From: Nitrobacteraceae bacterium AZCC 1564
GTDB lineage: Bacteria; Pseudomonadota; Alphaproteobacteria; Rhizobiales; Xanthobacteraceae
NCBI GenBank assembly: GCA_036924835.1
Contig: JBAGRR010000001.1
Span: forward strand, 1,984,001 to 2,048,000
DNA: 64,000 nucleotides
Direction: 5' to 3'
Position numbers and translations under genes: made by a program. Each line of letters opens with the position of its first letter. The first letter of the stretch is position 1. Below, one piece after another: positions 11,013 to 19,284 of the stretch. The notes under the pieces were generated by a model. That model was not told the DNA's origin. It saw nothing but the letters and a program-made list of their open reading frames with translations, and made no database searches.

Positions 11013-11169
11013 CTAGTGTGGTTCGCTCGATTTTTTTCCGCGAGTCCGTTCAGCGAACTTCTGAACCTAAACCACACTAGAATCGTAAATTTACTAGTAT
11101 CCGCCCGAATCCAAAGTTCGCTGCGGAGCGCGCTGCACCATCGGGCGAACTTTGGATTCGGGACACTAG
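11013..11169. repeat. Hairpin doublet A+B, copy 1
   Basis: Hairpin A at 11013-11080 (its left arm is shortened here: the TTCAGAA part is missing) and hairpin B at 11094-11169 (arms with GAATCCAAAGTTCGC). They are joined by the 13-base AT-rich linker 11081-11093. CTAG occurs at all four hairpin ends. It starts 33 bases after the stop of the polymerase-like gene. Its right-hand CTAG supplies the TAG stop of the convergent small gene at 11166. Confidence 0.92.
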
Positions 11170-11444
11170 GTGTGATTAATGCGCGTACCCGGTTCGGCAA
11201 GACCGACTTTCTCGAGAAGGCTGCGAACGCAGATCCCCCCGAGATATCCCACCTGAAGCGCCACCAAGTTCATCAACGACCACAGACCCGCTGGCAAGCC
11301 AAACACGGCTACCGCGACAATACTTTCAATTGCCGCGAGGGCCAGCCATCCGAGCAAGGCATGGATTGGGAAAATCCCGCCTATCACCGCTCCTATGAGA
11401 CCATGACCAAGAGCTAAATAAAACAGGGGGCGCGCTCCAGACAA
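11166..11444 (-). CDS. Small membrane protein of unknown function in EPS locus
   Basis: 92 residues with about three hydrophobic segments (FYLALGHGLIGAVIGG, LLGWLALAAIESIVAVAVF, LMNLVALQVGYLGGI). The codon pattern and clean membrane topology suggest a real gene, although nothing names it. Small membrane regulators of EPS synthesis (ExoX-like) are common near such loci, but no specific motif supports that role. The last residues and the TAG stop are contributed by the edge of a hairpin doublet, so the original C-terminus may differ. Confidence 0.6.
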   Translation of the reverse strand: MSGARPLFYLALGHGLIGAVIGGIFPIHALLGWLALAAIESIVAVAVFGLPAGLWSLMNLVALQVGYLGGICVRSLLEKVGLAEPGTRINHT

Positions 11445-11602
11445 ACCGCAACATGCTCATCCTATTGGCGATTTTGTTAACGGGAGCTCAATACCCAAAC
11501 CATTTAAAATGTTTCTACATTTAATTATTAAAAACTTGCTAATTTTAAATATCTTGGCATATTTAAAATATTAAATAGGGCTCGGCCCATCACAGGCCCG
11601 CA
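11445..11602. promoter_or_regulatory. AT-rich upstream region of the priming transferase
   Basis: 158 bases, with a strongly AT-rich block at about 11500-11577 containing ATATTTAAAATATT (11559-11572). The same 14-mer occurs at 14048-14061 between the two H-NS-like genes. A promoter for the 11603 gene is expected here. A shared site for a common DNA-binding protein is possible. Confidence 0.4.
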
Positions 11603-13075
11603 ATGAATTTCATTAAACGTGACATCGATCTAGCGCAGAGCGTCGCCGTTACCGGCTTGCGCGAGTCGTCGCCTCCGGCGCGAAAGTGGCCGATCACCTA
11701 TGATTCAATCGAAATCATAACGGTCTTGACCGACGCCATCATCATTCTGTCTACGAGCATCATCGCGGGCATCTGCTATCACCTCTATACATTCGGCGGC
11801 CCTGGCGACATTCTGAAGTACGTTGGTTCAGCCGCCATTGTCGCAGCCCTGTTCATCTCATTGATGAAAAGCCGGGAGATGTACAAACCGGCGGAGTTAT
11901 TGGTGCTTCGCACCCAACTGCGCACCGTCAGTCTTCTCTGGGCTGCCGTATTTTTTTTGCTCGCGGGCGCGATCTTCGCATTGAAGACCGGCAATGAGAT
12001 TTCGCGAGGCGCGAATCTGCTGTTCGCGATCCTCGGTTTCAGCGCATTGATCGCACAGCGTTTTTTATGGCGTCGCCTGCTGACCGAAGGAGTGATGAAA
12101 AGGCGGTTTTCCGGTCGCAAGATCGTTCTCATCACGGACCACAGTCGACCTGCTGAATCGAATCTCCCCCACGTCCTGACAAGCCTCGGCTTCCGCTTGG
12201 AACGCCATTTTGCACTACCTCCTCCCGAGCACGGCAGCCGAAGGCGCGAGAAGATCATCTCAAGCGCGATCGCGTATGTTCGCGGATCCGAAATTGAGGA
12301 AATCGTTGTAGGCGCCGACCTTAATCACTGGCCCGAACTGCGCAACCTTATCGCAGAGCTCCGGATACTGCCATTTCCAGTCAACCTTATTCCGGTTGGA
12401 GCGGTATCCGAAATCTTTAGGCAGCCGTCCCACGCAATCGGCAACGCAACCTGCATTGAAGTGCAACGCGGACCGTTGACTCCGTTTGAATATACGATGA
12501 AGCGTTGCATTGACCTTGTGCTGTCAGGAATGGGCGTGCTGACGCTGTTTCCCTTGTTGGTGATAGTTGCCATTGCCATCAAGCTGGATTCACCGGGACC
12601 AATTCTATTCAAGCAACGCCGATGCGGCTTTAACGGAAGGTGCTTCCAAATCCTGAAGTTCCGGACAATGACGGTCCTCGAGAATGGAGCAGTCGTTACC
12701 CAAGCCCAGCGCGGGGACAACAGGGTGACGGCACTCGGGAAATGGCTCCGGAGGACCAGCATTGATGAATTGCCTCAGCTCTTTAATGTCCTGGAAGGCA
12801 GCATGTCACTGGTCGGTCCGCGCCCCCATGCTGTGGCGCATGACACGCAGTTCGACAAAATTGTCCGAAACTATGCATTGCGGCATCGGGTCAAGCCCGG
12901 CCTGACAGGCTGGGCGCAGGTCAACGGATGCCGAGGGGCGACTCCGACCTCAACGGATATCGAACGCCGCGTCGAGCACGATCTATGGTACATCGACAAC
13001 TGGAGCTTCAGGCTTGACTTCGCAATCCTGTTCCAAACATTCACGGAAGTCTTGCGTTGTCGCAACGCCTATTAA
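11603..13075 (+). CDS. Undecaprenyl-phosphate sugar phosphotransferase (WcaJ/WbaP-like priming enzyme)
   Basis: A 490-residue inner-membrane enzyme that loads the first sugar phosphate onto undecaprenyl phosphate to start EPS repeat-unit assembly. The N-terminal half has four predicted membrane segments (about residues 35-175) and a CoA-binding-like cytoplasmic domain. The C-terminal sugar-transferase domain begins around residue 295 (MKRCIDLVLSGMGV) and shows KFRTM (about 352-356), SIDELPQL (about 387-394) and LVGPRP (about 403-408). It sits apart from the export genes behind a repeat doublet and has its own AT-rich upstream region. The sugar used (glucose or galactose) cannot be told from sequence. 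Confidence 0.93.
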   Translation: MNFIKRDIDLAQSVAVTGLRESSPPARKWPITYDSIEIITVLTDAIIILSTSIIAGICYHLYTFGGPGDILKYVGSAAIVAALFISLMKSREMYKPAELLVLRTQLRTVSLLWAAVFFLLAGAIFALKTGNEISRGANLLFAILGFSALIAQRFLWRRLLTEGVMKRRFSGRKIVLITDHSRPAESNLPHVLTSLGFRLERHFALPPPEHGSRRREKIISSAIAYVRGSEIEEIVVGADLNHWPELRNLIAELRILPFPVNLIPVGAVSEIFRQPSHAIGNATCIEVQRGPLTPFEYTMKRCIDLVLSGMGVLTLFPLLVIVAIAIKLDSPGPILFKQRRCGFNGRCFQILKFRTMTVLENGAVVTQAQRGDNRVTALGKWLRRTSIDELPQLFNVLEGSMSLVGPRPHAVAHDTQFDKIVRNYALRHRVKPGLTGWAQVNGCRGATPTSTDIERRVEHDLWYIDNWSFRLDFAILFQTFTEVLRCRNAY

Positions 13076-13087
13076 TGAAGCCGCGCG

Positions 13088-13236
13088 CTAGTGTCCCGAA
13101 TCCAAAGTCCGCCCTATCGTGCAGCGCGCTCCGTAGCATCCTTTGGATTCGAGAAGACACTAGTAAATTTATGATTCTAGTGTGGTGGTTCAGAAGTTCG
13201 CTGGGAGGACTCGCGGAAAAACTGGAGCGAACTTCT
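13088..13236. repeat. Hairpin doublet B+A, copy 2 (inverted, A arm eroded)
   Basis: Hairpin B at 13088-13163 and hairpin A from 13177 to about 13236, joined by the linker 13164-13176. This linker is the reverse complement of the linkers in the other A+B copies. The right arm of A stops after GCGAACTTCT and its terminal CTAG is lost. It begins 12 bases after the stop of the priming transferase. Confidence 0.9.
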
Positions 13237-13298
13237 ACGAGTTCACGCCTTCCGAAGCGCGTGAACGCCTAACGACCTAAGCTCCCAAATTGGGATGT

Positions 13299-13670
13299 TC
13301 AGGCCCTTCGCCGGCCCTTTGGGCTTCCGACAGCGCCGATCTTGAAATCATCAATTTTGCGGCCGGACTTAAGCGCCGCGACCAGCCAGCGTGGCTGCTT
13401 ACCCCGCCCGGACCATGTTTCGGACGGCATTAATGGATTGCGATACTTCGGAAGAACCGCTGGATACTTACGACGAGGCTTGTCGTCACCATTACGGGAA
13501 GCCAGTTCGGCCCCCTGCGTAATCGCATCCTTTCCGCCGTTGAGATACGCTAATCGTTTCTCCAGCTCGCGCTTCTCTGATGCGATACGGACAGAAAGAA
13601 TCTTGCTGACCGTCTCATGGAGATTCCAAAGGGCGTCAATCGACATACCTTCTAGATCGAGCTTCTTCAT
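13299..13670 (-). CDS. H-NS-like nucleoid-associated DNA-binding protein (copy 1)
   Basis: A 123-residue protein with an N-terminal coiled-coil oligomerisation part (LWNLHETVSKIL then an EKRELEKRL helix) and the C-terminal H-NS-type DNA-binding signature YRNP...SETWSGRGKQPRWL. Such proteins bind AT-rich DNA and silence transferred genes. I start at the ATG at 13670, because family members begin with a short MxxLDL.GMS segment. The open frame continues upstream, but that extension does not look like the family. It is divergent from a second H-NS-like gene and next to the EPS locus, which has AT-rich promoters. Confidence 0.88.
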   Translation of the reverse strand: MKKLDLEGMSIDALWNLHETVSKILSVRIASEKRELEKRLAYLNGGKDAITQGAELASRNGDDKPRRKYPAVLPKYRNPLMPSETWSGRGKQPRWLVAALKSGRKIDDFKIGAVGSPKGRRRA

Positions 13671-14338
13671 CGGCGCAAACCCGCATTCCTGATTCCAGCC
13701 CCACATGTAGGCCATAAGCTGTTCCCATTCAACGTGCTCCTCATAACAGATGGACAAACCGATCAGTCGGAAGCTGTTCAGTCTCAATAACTCTCTCAGT
13801 AAATGCCTGACATCGTTGCGTGATTGCCGGCTCTCTCCAAGCTTCACGTCCCACATGAAATATGAAGCCGGGGCCGCACTTTAAAGCACCGCCGCGCAAT
13901 TACGCACAGCTTCAGCGGCCCCAGCAAGGGACCCAATAAACCGCTACCCGACCGATCAACACCTAAGTAATTTCGCGAAAAGCCACGCAATAATTTCAGG
14001 CGGGCATCGCACAACCAAAGAAAAAGCCTGCCGGCCGGAGTATATAAATATTTAAAATATTGAATTCGTTCACCCGGCGACCGCTCAACAAATTGCCTAT
14101 ATTTTGACATGGCAACGGCTCGATTTAAATCACTAATATCGCAAGATTTGCCAGGAAAGATTTTTCTGGGGAAGGCGCAAGAATTTAACAAATTAAACTC
14201 ATGCCTCCGATCAAATCTGATTAAGATAACTTGCTCTTGAGTCGCAGATTAAAGAGTCGACAGCCACCGGTGAGAAATATGTTCTCCGGAGGCTGGGGGA
14301 CTGAGTGTCGAAACATAAACAACGATCACGAGAGCCCT
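13671..14338. other. Divergent intergenic region between the two H-NS-like genes
   Basis: About 670 bases with no gene I trust. The block 14035-14110 is AT-rich and contains the 14-mer also found upstream of the priming transferase (14048-14061). A 115-residue minus-strand open frame (13844-14191) has no recognisable family and poor start context, so I leave it out. Promoters for both H-NS-like genes, and possibly auto-silencing sites, should be here. Confidence 0.5.
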
Positions 14339-14695
14339 ATGCCAAATACAGATCTGGATGAAATGCAGTTCAATGAACTCTGGCTTCTTCACGAGGAAAT
14401 TACAGAGATTCTGACGGATAGAATCGTCGCAGAGAAGCGCGAGCTGGAAAAACGGCTTGCCCAGCTCAACCGCAGTCAGATCACTCGTGAAAGGCCCTCA
14501 AAGGCAACGTCGCGAACCGGTAGTCGGCCACGACGAAAGTATCCGAGGGTATTGCCGAAATACCGCAATCCTTCAGCTCCTTCTGAAACGTGGTCTGGCC
14601 GTGGCAAGTTGCCGCGCTGGCTCGTTGTCGCTCTGGACCGAGGGTATAAAATGGATGATTTCAGGATCGCCCACAACGCAGCCACGACCGAATAA
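14339..14695 (+). CDS. H-NS-like nucleoid-associated DNA-binding protein (copy 2)
   Basis: A 118-residue paralogue of the 13299 gene. It shares the LWLLHEEITEIL...EKRELEKRL coiled coil and the YRNPSAPSETWSGRGKLPRW DNA-binding tail. The ATG at 14339 follows GAGAG at a short distance. The frame is open further upstream, but the extra residues are outside the family. The two paralogues could form hetero-oligomers, as H-NS and StpA do (inference). Confidence 0.88.
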   Translation: MPNTDLDEMQFNELWLLHEEITEILTDRIVAEKRELEKRLAQLNRSQITRERPSKATSRTGSRPRRKYPRVLPKYRNPSAPSETWSGRGKLPRWLVVALDRGYKMDDFRIAHNAATTE

Positions 14696-14893
14696 AGTTG
14701 GTAGCTGGTTCATACGAGGGTTCGACCTCGGCGATCGAGTGTCGAAATCGCATTGTCGTTCGCGATTGTCGAAGCCTTTTTAAGGCGAAATGACGCATCC
14801 CTCTAGCTTCGGAACTCAATCCTCCGAAACTAAGCGGGTCGGGCGCCCGCATTGTACTCGTCTTTGCAAATACTCGTTTTGCTTGTGATAACT

Positions 14894-15997
14894 CTACACC
14901 TTTCCGGCGCGTTGCTCCCGCGACAGACCGAGCAAAAAGCGGGCAGTATCGATGCGAGGCAAGATACGCTTCGTCAACGCAAAACCCGGCGTCACCTCGC
15001 CGGACACTCCCAAGACGGCGCGATAGTTTTTATAATCGAGCAAAGCGGTCAGCAGAAACGCGCGGCTCAAGACTGGTAGGCGTATCTGTAGCATGCGGCG
15101 CCGGTGTTGAATGCGAGGGACCGCTCCCGAGCGCAATTCCGAAGGCACATCCACTCCCAACAACGAGGACAGCGCAAGCAATTGTGTCGCCATCGCATTT
15201 CTCGCGAGCCTTCCTGGGGCAAGAAATGCGAGACGCTTCCAATCAATGCCATCCGGCTCCTGCGCCAAATCGCGCAGATCAAGGAGATGCCGAAGATCGA
15301 TTTTACCCACCCAGTAGTCGGCGTCCTGAAACTGGTCGTGAATAATCAGCATAAAAGCGTGGTACGTCGAGGAAGGGATGTAGACTGACGTCCCCATCCA
15401 GGACAGCAGGCGGCAGTTTTGCCTGACATCGCCAGAAAGTCCGTAAAAAAAGCCATGACCTGGAGGTTTTTGGTGCAGGTCGATCATACCTGCATCTCGT
15501 GCTCGCACCAGATCGGCGTACCACTTGGCCGCGCCATCCGGAGCCTGATAATGGATGCCGTAACCCAATTTTCGAAGGCAATTCGCGGCAGTTTCAGCTT
15601 CCTCTGGCGAAACCAGGAGGTCCAGATCAGATATAAGACGCACGCCCCTTCGACGGGGACGCGATGAAACAAGCACCGCGCTTCCCTTTAAAAGAACAGG
15701 CGTGATTTTTTCCTCGTTTAGCGCTGAGAGCGCTTCTGTGAGCTGCGTAGAGAGACGGGCATTGCGGACGACGTTACGCTCAAAGATCTCAAGGACATAC
15801 TGACGGACATCCGGCGGAATACTCTCGGGATATCGCTCAATAATGTCCATCAAAGCGGGCGTGGTTAAAGTCTGATTAGCCACACTGATGAGGGACATCC
15901 AATCGGCATCGTCCGGAACTTCCCCCCGGAAGCACTGACACAAATCCAAGAATGGCGTGTGCTGGCTACCCATCGCAAAGACGAATGATCGCGTCAC
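14894..15997 (-). CDS. Nucleotidyltransferase family protein (NTP_transf_5-like)
   Basis: A 367-residue cytoplasmic protein. The nucleotidyltransferase core is visible: KGSA (104-107), then SDLDLLV (123-129) with the metal-binding Asp pair, and a helical C-terminal half (HDQFQDADYWVGKIDLRHLLDL). This family often sits beside PqqD/HprK-like genes in peptide-modification or exosortase-type clusters. It overlaps the upstream PqqD-HprK gene by 32 bases from a GTG start, so the two are probably cotranscribed and translationally coupled. The substrate is unknown. NMP transfer to a peptide, protein or sugar is only a guess. Confidence 0.85.
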   Translation of the reverse strand: MTRSFVFAMGSQHTPFLDLCQCFRGEVPDDADWMSLISVANQTLTTPALMDIIERYPESIPPDVRQYVLEIFERNVVRNARLSTQLTEALSALNEEKITPVLLKGSAVLVSSRPRRRGVRLISDLDLLVSPEEAETAANCLRKLGYGIHYQAPDGAAKWYADLVRARDAGMIDLHQKPPGHGFFYGLSGDVRQNCRLLSWMGTSVYIPSSTYHAFMLIIHDQFQDADYWVGKIDLRHLLDLRDLAQEPDGIDWKRLAFLAPGRLARNAMATQLLALSSLLGVDVPSELRSGAVPRIQHRRRMLQIRLPVLSRAFLLTALLDYKNYRAVLGVSGEVTPGFALTKRILPRIDTARFLLGLSREQRAGKV

Positions 15998-17117
15998 GCG
16001 CCTCTGCTGAATCCGAATAACTTAGTTCAAAGCAATTCGCGCCATTTATCGCTTGTTTTAAAGCATTGCACATTGCCAGAGTCATCCTCTCTCCGGGAGA
16101 ATATGACCCCTCCATCAATCGACGCATCACCTCAATACGGTCTAACTGAGTGAGCTTCGCGGGGCCGCGCCCGCGTCGAATAAAGAGTATCCACCCAACA
16201 GGTCCATAAGAACGATCGATCTGTTCCGGACGAACGTAGCGCACGCGCTTGCCATCAGGACGCCGATGGATGATGGCCTCCTTGAGATCAGGGCGAAATT
16301 CGCTCACGATCTGCCACGCTCCTGGCTTGATCGCTGGTGCAAAAGGCACACCAGCAGCGGTGCCATCAGGTGCGATCAATACAATATCGTCGCCCCCATA
16401 TTTAAATCCAGCCCGCCCCAAGCGCAGCGAGAGCGTTGTCTTGCCCGCACCCGGCCGCCCACTAATCAGCAGGTTTTTTCCACCCCGTTGTAAACAAGCT
16501 GCATGGACCACGACGTTCGGCGGACTCGCTGTTACGATCTGATCGGTGATGTAGGCTTTCAACGTCGGCGCGAGTTCAATGGGATCACAGCAAAAAATCC
16601 CACGTTGATTATGAAATACTTGAACAAGATTATTCACTTCGACGACATCAATAACATCGCGTCCTTCCTGAGACGCGACACTCTGATGATCGAACAATGT
16701 CACCAGACGAGCTAGCCGTTCTGTTGCGATGCGTATCGTCGCGTCAAAACCGGCAATATGAATATTGAACGAACGCGCAATGTGATTGAGTTCGCCGCCA
16801 AACTGCCAATCTGGTCTTAACAAACCAAGTTTGTGCCACATACGCATGGCTTGCGAAACGTATTTCTCCGCAAGGTTCGCAGCCACGCCGGACCTGACCA
16901 ATCCGCCGCGGATTTCATCGAGAGTCTCGCCTTCCTCGAGCCGGCACCAGATAAAAGCTGCGATGTGATTGAGTGCATAAATCTTCTGGGAAGATTCCGA
17001 GAAGACTGCACACTGATCACCCAGCAATAGAAATGAGGCACCATCGATTGGGCGCAAGGCAGGAGGGTTATGATCGGGCTTGGCGCCCATCAGATCTACG
17101 GGCGAAACGCTCTTCAT
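15966..17117 (-). CDS. PqqD-domain / HPr-kinase-like fusion protein
   Basis: 383 residues in two parts. The N-terminal part (about 20-110: FLLLGDQCAVFSESSQKIYALNHIAAFIWCRLEEG) matches a PqqD-like fold, a winged-helix element that binds leader peptides in RiPP systems. The C-terminal part is an HprK-like P-loop kinase domain with SGRPGAGKTTLSLRLG (about 214-229) and the following YGGDDIVLI segment. HPr-related kinases of this kind (HprK-related kinase A) are known next to PqqD and NTP_transf_5 proteins. Here PqqD and kinase are one polypeptide. It diverges from the small Tat-signal protein at 17367, a possible substrate. Confidence 0.85.
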   Translation of the reverse strand: MKSVSPVDLMGAKPDHNPPALRPIDGASFLLLGDQCAVFSESSQKIYALNHIAAFIWCRLEEGETLDEIRGGLVRSGVAANLAEKYVSQAMRMWHKLGLLRPDWQFGGELNHIARSFNIHIAGFDATIRIATERLARLVTLFDHQSVASQEGRDVIDVVEVNNLVQVFHNQRGIFCCDPIELAPTLKAYITDQIVTASPPNVVVHAACLQRGGKNLLISGRPGAGKTTLSLRLGRAGFKYGGDDIVLIAPDGTAAGVPFAPAIKPGAWQIVSEFRPDLKEAIIHRRPDGKRVRYVRPEQIDRSYGPVGWILFIRRGRGPAKLTQLDRIEVMRRLMEGSYSPGERMTLAMCNALKQAINGANCFELSYSDSAEARDAIIRLCDG

Positions 17118-17366
17118 GAGATATCCCTGTACTCGTCAATATTACCGTCGAAACAGCCGGGCCGCCCATAGGGAACTCTTCAAAATGGGGGCTCTTTAAA
17201 ATCCCATTAGAACAAATATAAATAACGACTGCCTGTTTATGAATTAAATGTTACTTTTGATTGATTGACATCGGAAAAACGGAATTATTTAATATTAGTT
17301 ACTAAAGCTCGACCTATTTATTTAAACCAAAGCGTATCTGAAAATCAAATATCAGAGGTGATTAAG
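17118..17366. promoter_or_regulatory. Divergent promoter region of the PqqD-HprK module
   Basis: 249 bases, AT-rich over 17200-17330, between the divergent kinase gene and the small secreted protein gene. Promoters in both directions are expected. No clear operator was seen. Confidence 0.45.
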
Positions 17367-17648
17367 ATGGCACCCGAACAGGCAGGTTCCACGCCTCCTT
17401 CAGAAGAAGCCAACGCAGATCGGCGAAAGTTCCTCGCGTCTTGTGGAAAGTTCGCGATCGTTACTCCGCCGGCAATCACGATGTTATTGTCGACGTCATT
17501 GAACTCGACAGCTGTCGCCCAGTCGGGTGGCGGCGGCAATGGCGGCGGTAACGGCGGAGGCGGCGGCCACGATCATCACCATCATCATCACGACTGGTGG
17601 GATTGGTTTGACTGGTTGTGGGGCGATAGGCCTCGCTGGCGCCGATAA
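17367..17648 (+). CDS. Small Tat-signal His/Gly/Trp-rich exported protein, possible precursor peptide
   Basis: 93 residues from an ATG at 17367 preceded by AGAGGTG at six-base spacing, a strong ribosome site. A twin-arginine-like motif (DRRKFLASCGKFA, about residues 19-31) leads a hydrophobic segment ending in TAVAQS. The mature tail is Gly-rich, then has six consecutive His, then alternating Trp/Asp and Arg (WWDWFDWLW). It is divergent from the PqqD-HprK kinase and nucleotidyltransferase, which suggests a modified or metal-binding secreted peptide. The signal segment resembles small proteins seen beside such modules in related bacteria. The modification is unproven. Confidence 0.75.
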   Translation: MAPEQAGSTPPSEEANADRRKFLASCGKFAIVTPPAITMLLSTSLNSTAVAQSGGGGNGGGNGGGGGHDHHHHHHDWWDWFDWLWGDRPRWRR

Positions 17649-17697
17649 AGGCCTGCGAGCCGCTCCATCGCTCCCCTCAAAATATCAGCAATAAAGA

Positions 17698-17731
17698 TTT
17701 TATGTGGCGGCAACGAAGCTGCCACATAAAA
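17698..17731. terminator. Strong hairpin after the small Tat protein (possible terminator)
   Basis: Inverted repeat TTTTATGTGGC (17698-17708) and GCCACATAAAA (17721-17731), extended by three inner pairs around an AACGAA loop. The U-rich arm lies inside the stem rather than after it, so factor-independent termination is uncertain. It sits 50 bases after the stop at 17648. Confidence 0.45.
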
Positions 17732-18063
17732 CCCTCAGAAGCACTCCACTGAAAATCTCACCGAGACTGGCAGACTAACCCGGATTTCGCTTATCCATCG
17801 TTCGCCAATTCGGGACATTTGTATTGAACTCGAAGGCCGCAAGCGATTGCGTGGAGTAGCTGTGGTGAGTGATAACAAGCTGCTGGACTCGTCTCCCGAA
17901 AAGCGGAACGCTCCGGAAGATCGAGCTAAGTTAGCCAGCCTCGAGACCCGCAGAGGCTCCAGCCCTAAAAAATGCAGCTTCGCCTCCTTCCCCATTCGCG
18001 CCATCTCCGGACGAATTAGCCTCGTCGATCCAGGCAAGCGTGTCAGAGATCGCTGTTATCTGG

Positions 18064-18438
18064 ATGCTTCATAGATGGTCGCTCACGCAGAAAATGCAGA
18101 GTGAACCCCTTCATCAGCAAATCAGAGATTTTAGCCCGGCCGCTTTTGACGTCATTATCTCACGCTTTCCCGCGCTAAAGAGCGCCAAGCAAGAGCATTT
18201 ATGGCTTATCTATTTCAAAGGGCTCCTCACAGCCGGCACACATCCACGCCAGGAGATGACAAAGGCAATCCAAACCGTTGGGGCCCAGGAATGGATTCAC
18301 GTATCTCCCGCCTTACCCAGCGCACCAACCAATGATCCTGCCCGTACAGATTCTGCTCCGCAGTCGCCACGCAGCGACCTGTCTGATGCGGATACCTTGG
18401 AGCAAATAAGCCGCGCCTTGGGACAGTCGGGCAACTAA
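18064..18438 (+). CDS. Hypothetical protein
   Basis: About 124 residues, acidic and helical, with no recognised motif (central segment YFKGLLTAGTHPRQEMTKAI, Ser/Pro/Asp-rich tail). The ATG at 18064 lacks a good ribosome site. ATG 18094 is an alternative. It lies in a stretch of small uncertain ORFs after the PqqD-HprK module. It may be a real accessory gene or chance. Confidence 0.38.
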   Translation: MLHRWSLTQKMQSEPLHQQIRDFSPAAFDVIISRFPALKSAKQEHLWLIYFKGLLTAGTHPRQEMTKAIQTVGAQEWIHVSPALPSAPTNDPARTDSAPQSPRSDLSDADTLEQISRALGQSGN

Positions 18439-18690
18439 GTGAAATGGAAATGCCAGGGGTTTAATCCGATTGCGAGCCGCTGTCGTACGGATGCAATTTC
18501 AAAGTTCCAGAATTAACCTCGCGGCCGTCTATTAAGCTTGATGCTTCAGTTTCGTTGCACACTGAATAAAAAAAGACGATTTTTCGTCTATCGGGACCAT
18601 CGAGATATTTCCTCGATGGCATTTGAACCAAAATGATCTTCGTAGCTTTATCTTTGCGACATTGACGCCGGGATCTGATCGGAGATTGCC

Positions 18691-18939
18691 GTGATTTCTC
18701 ATGATAGAGGCAAGCGACGAACGCCTCGCTCAAAGCGTTTAACCAAAGTGAAGCGCCTATCTTTAGAGAGAAGCGAGATCGAGGCCCGCCTCAAAGAGTT
18801 AGACTACTTTCTTGCATCGCTTGAGAATCGCAAACCCATGTTCGGCGAGCATCCTCGCAGCACTTTGCTGAGTTCACCGTTCGGCAGGTATCCGTGCAAT
18901 GTGGGAAGCCGGACAGATGCCGGCGGCAAAGAGGAATAG
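18691..18939 (+). CDS. Small hypothetical basic protein
   Basis: 82 residues, Arg/Lys-rich at the N-terminus, followed by a helix (LSLERSEIEARLKELDYFLASLE) that could form a coiled coil. The GTG start at 18691 has GGAG six bases upstream, the main reason to include it. Family unknown. Confidence 0.42.
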   Translation: MISHDRGKRRTPRSKRLTKVKRLSLERSEIEARLKELDYFLASLENRKPMFGEHPRSTLLSSPFGRYPCNVGSRTDAGGKEE

Positions 18940-18992
18940 TTCAGTCATCACGGGGTTAGTTATCAAGATCGGTTTTAAAGCAGCAGCATCTC

Positions 18993-19103
18993 ATGGGGCA
19001 CAAACTGTTCATGATCACATTTGCCGCCGCATCGATTGTTGCATTGTGCGGCTGGCTCATGGGACTCGGATGGGCGGCTACAAAATTGATCGGGCTACTC
19101 TAA
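18993..19103 (+). CDS. 36-residue single-pass membrane mini-protein
   Basis: An ATG at 18993 opens a 36-residue frame to TAA at 19101. It begins MGHKLFMITFAAASIVALCG and continues as one hydrophobic helix ending TKLIGLL. The composition is that of a small membrane protein, not random sequence. The ribosome site is weak. Small one-helix proteins of this style are common in Bradyrhizobium-group genomes, but I cannot assign a role. Confidence 0.4.
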   Translation: MGHKLFMITFAAASIVALCGWLMGLGWAATKLIGLL

Positions 19104-19284
19104 AAGATTTCCTTTGGAACTTTTCTGATTCGTCTTAATTAACCGGCGAAGCTTCGGGCGGCATTTTCTGAGTTTAAATTTTAATGCCCTCGCGAATAGC
19201 TACTATAGATACCCCGTTCGGGTGATGGATAGGCAATTGTACTTTTGTTAATTTAATGTATGGCTCTTTTTTTGGAGCAGTTCT
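19104..19284. other. Short intergenic stretch without clear features
   Basis: AT-rich sequence between two doubtful small genes. I see no RNA gene, repeat or convincing operator. Confidence 0.4.

Noticed and set aside
13671..13856. N-terminal extension of the first H-NS-like protein
   Set aside because: The extra 62 residues do not resemble the family; the paralogue starts at the position equivalent to 13670.
13844..14191. Minus-strand open frame of 115 codons between the H-NS-like genes
   Set aside because: No ribosome site or known family, and it covers the AT-rich promoter region of both flanking genes.
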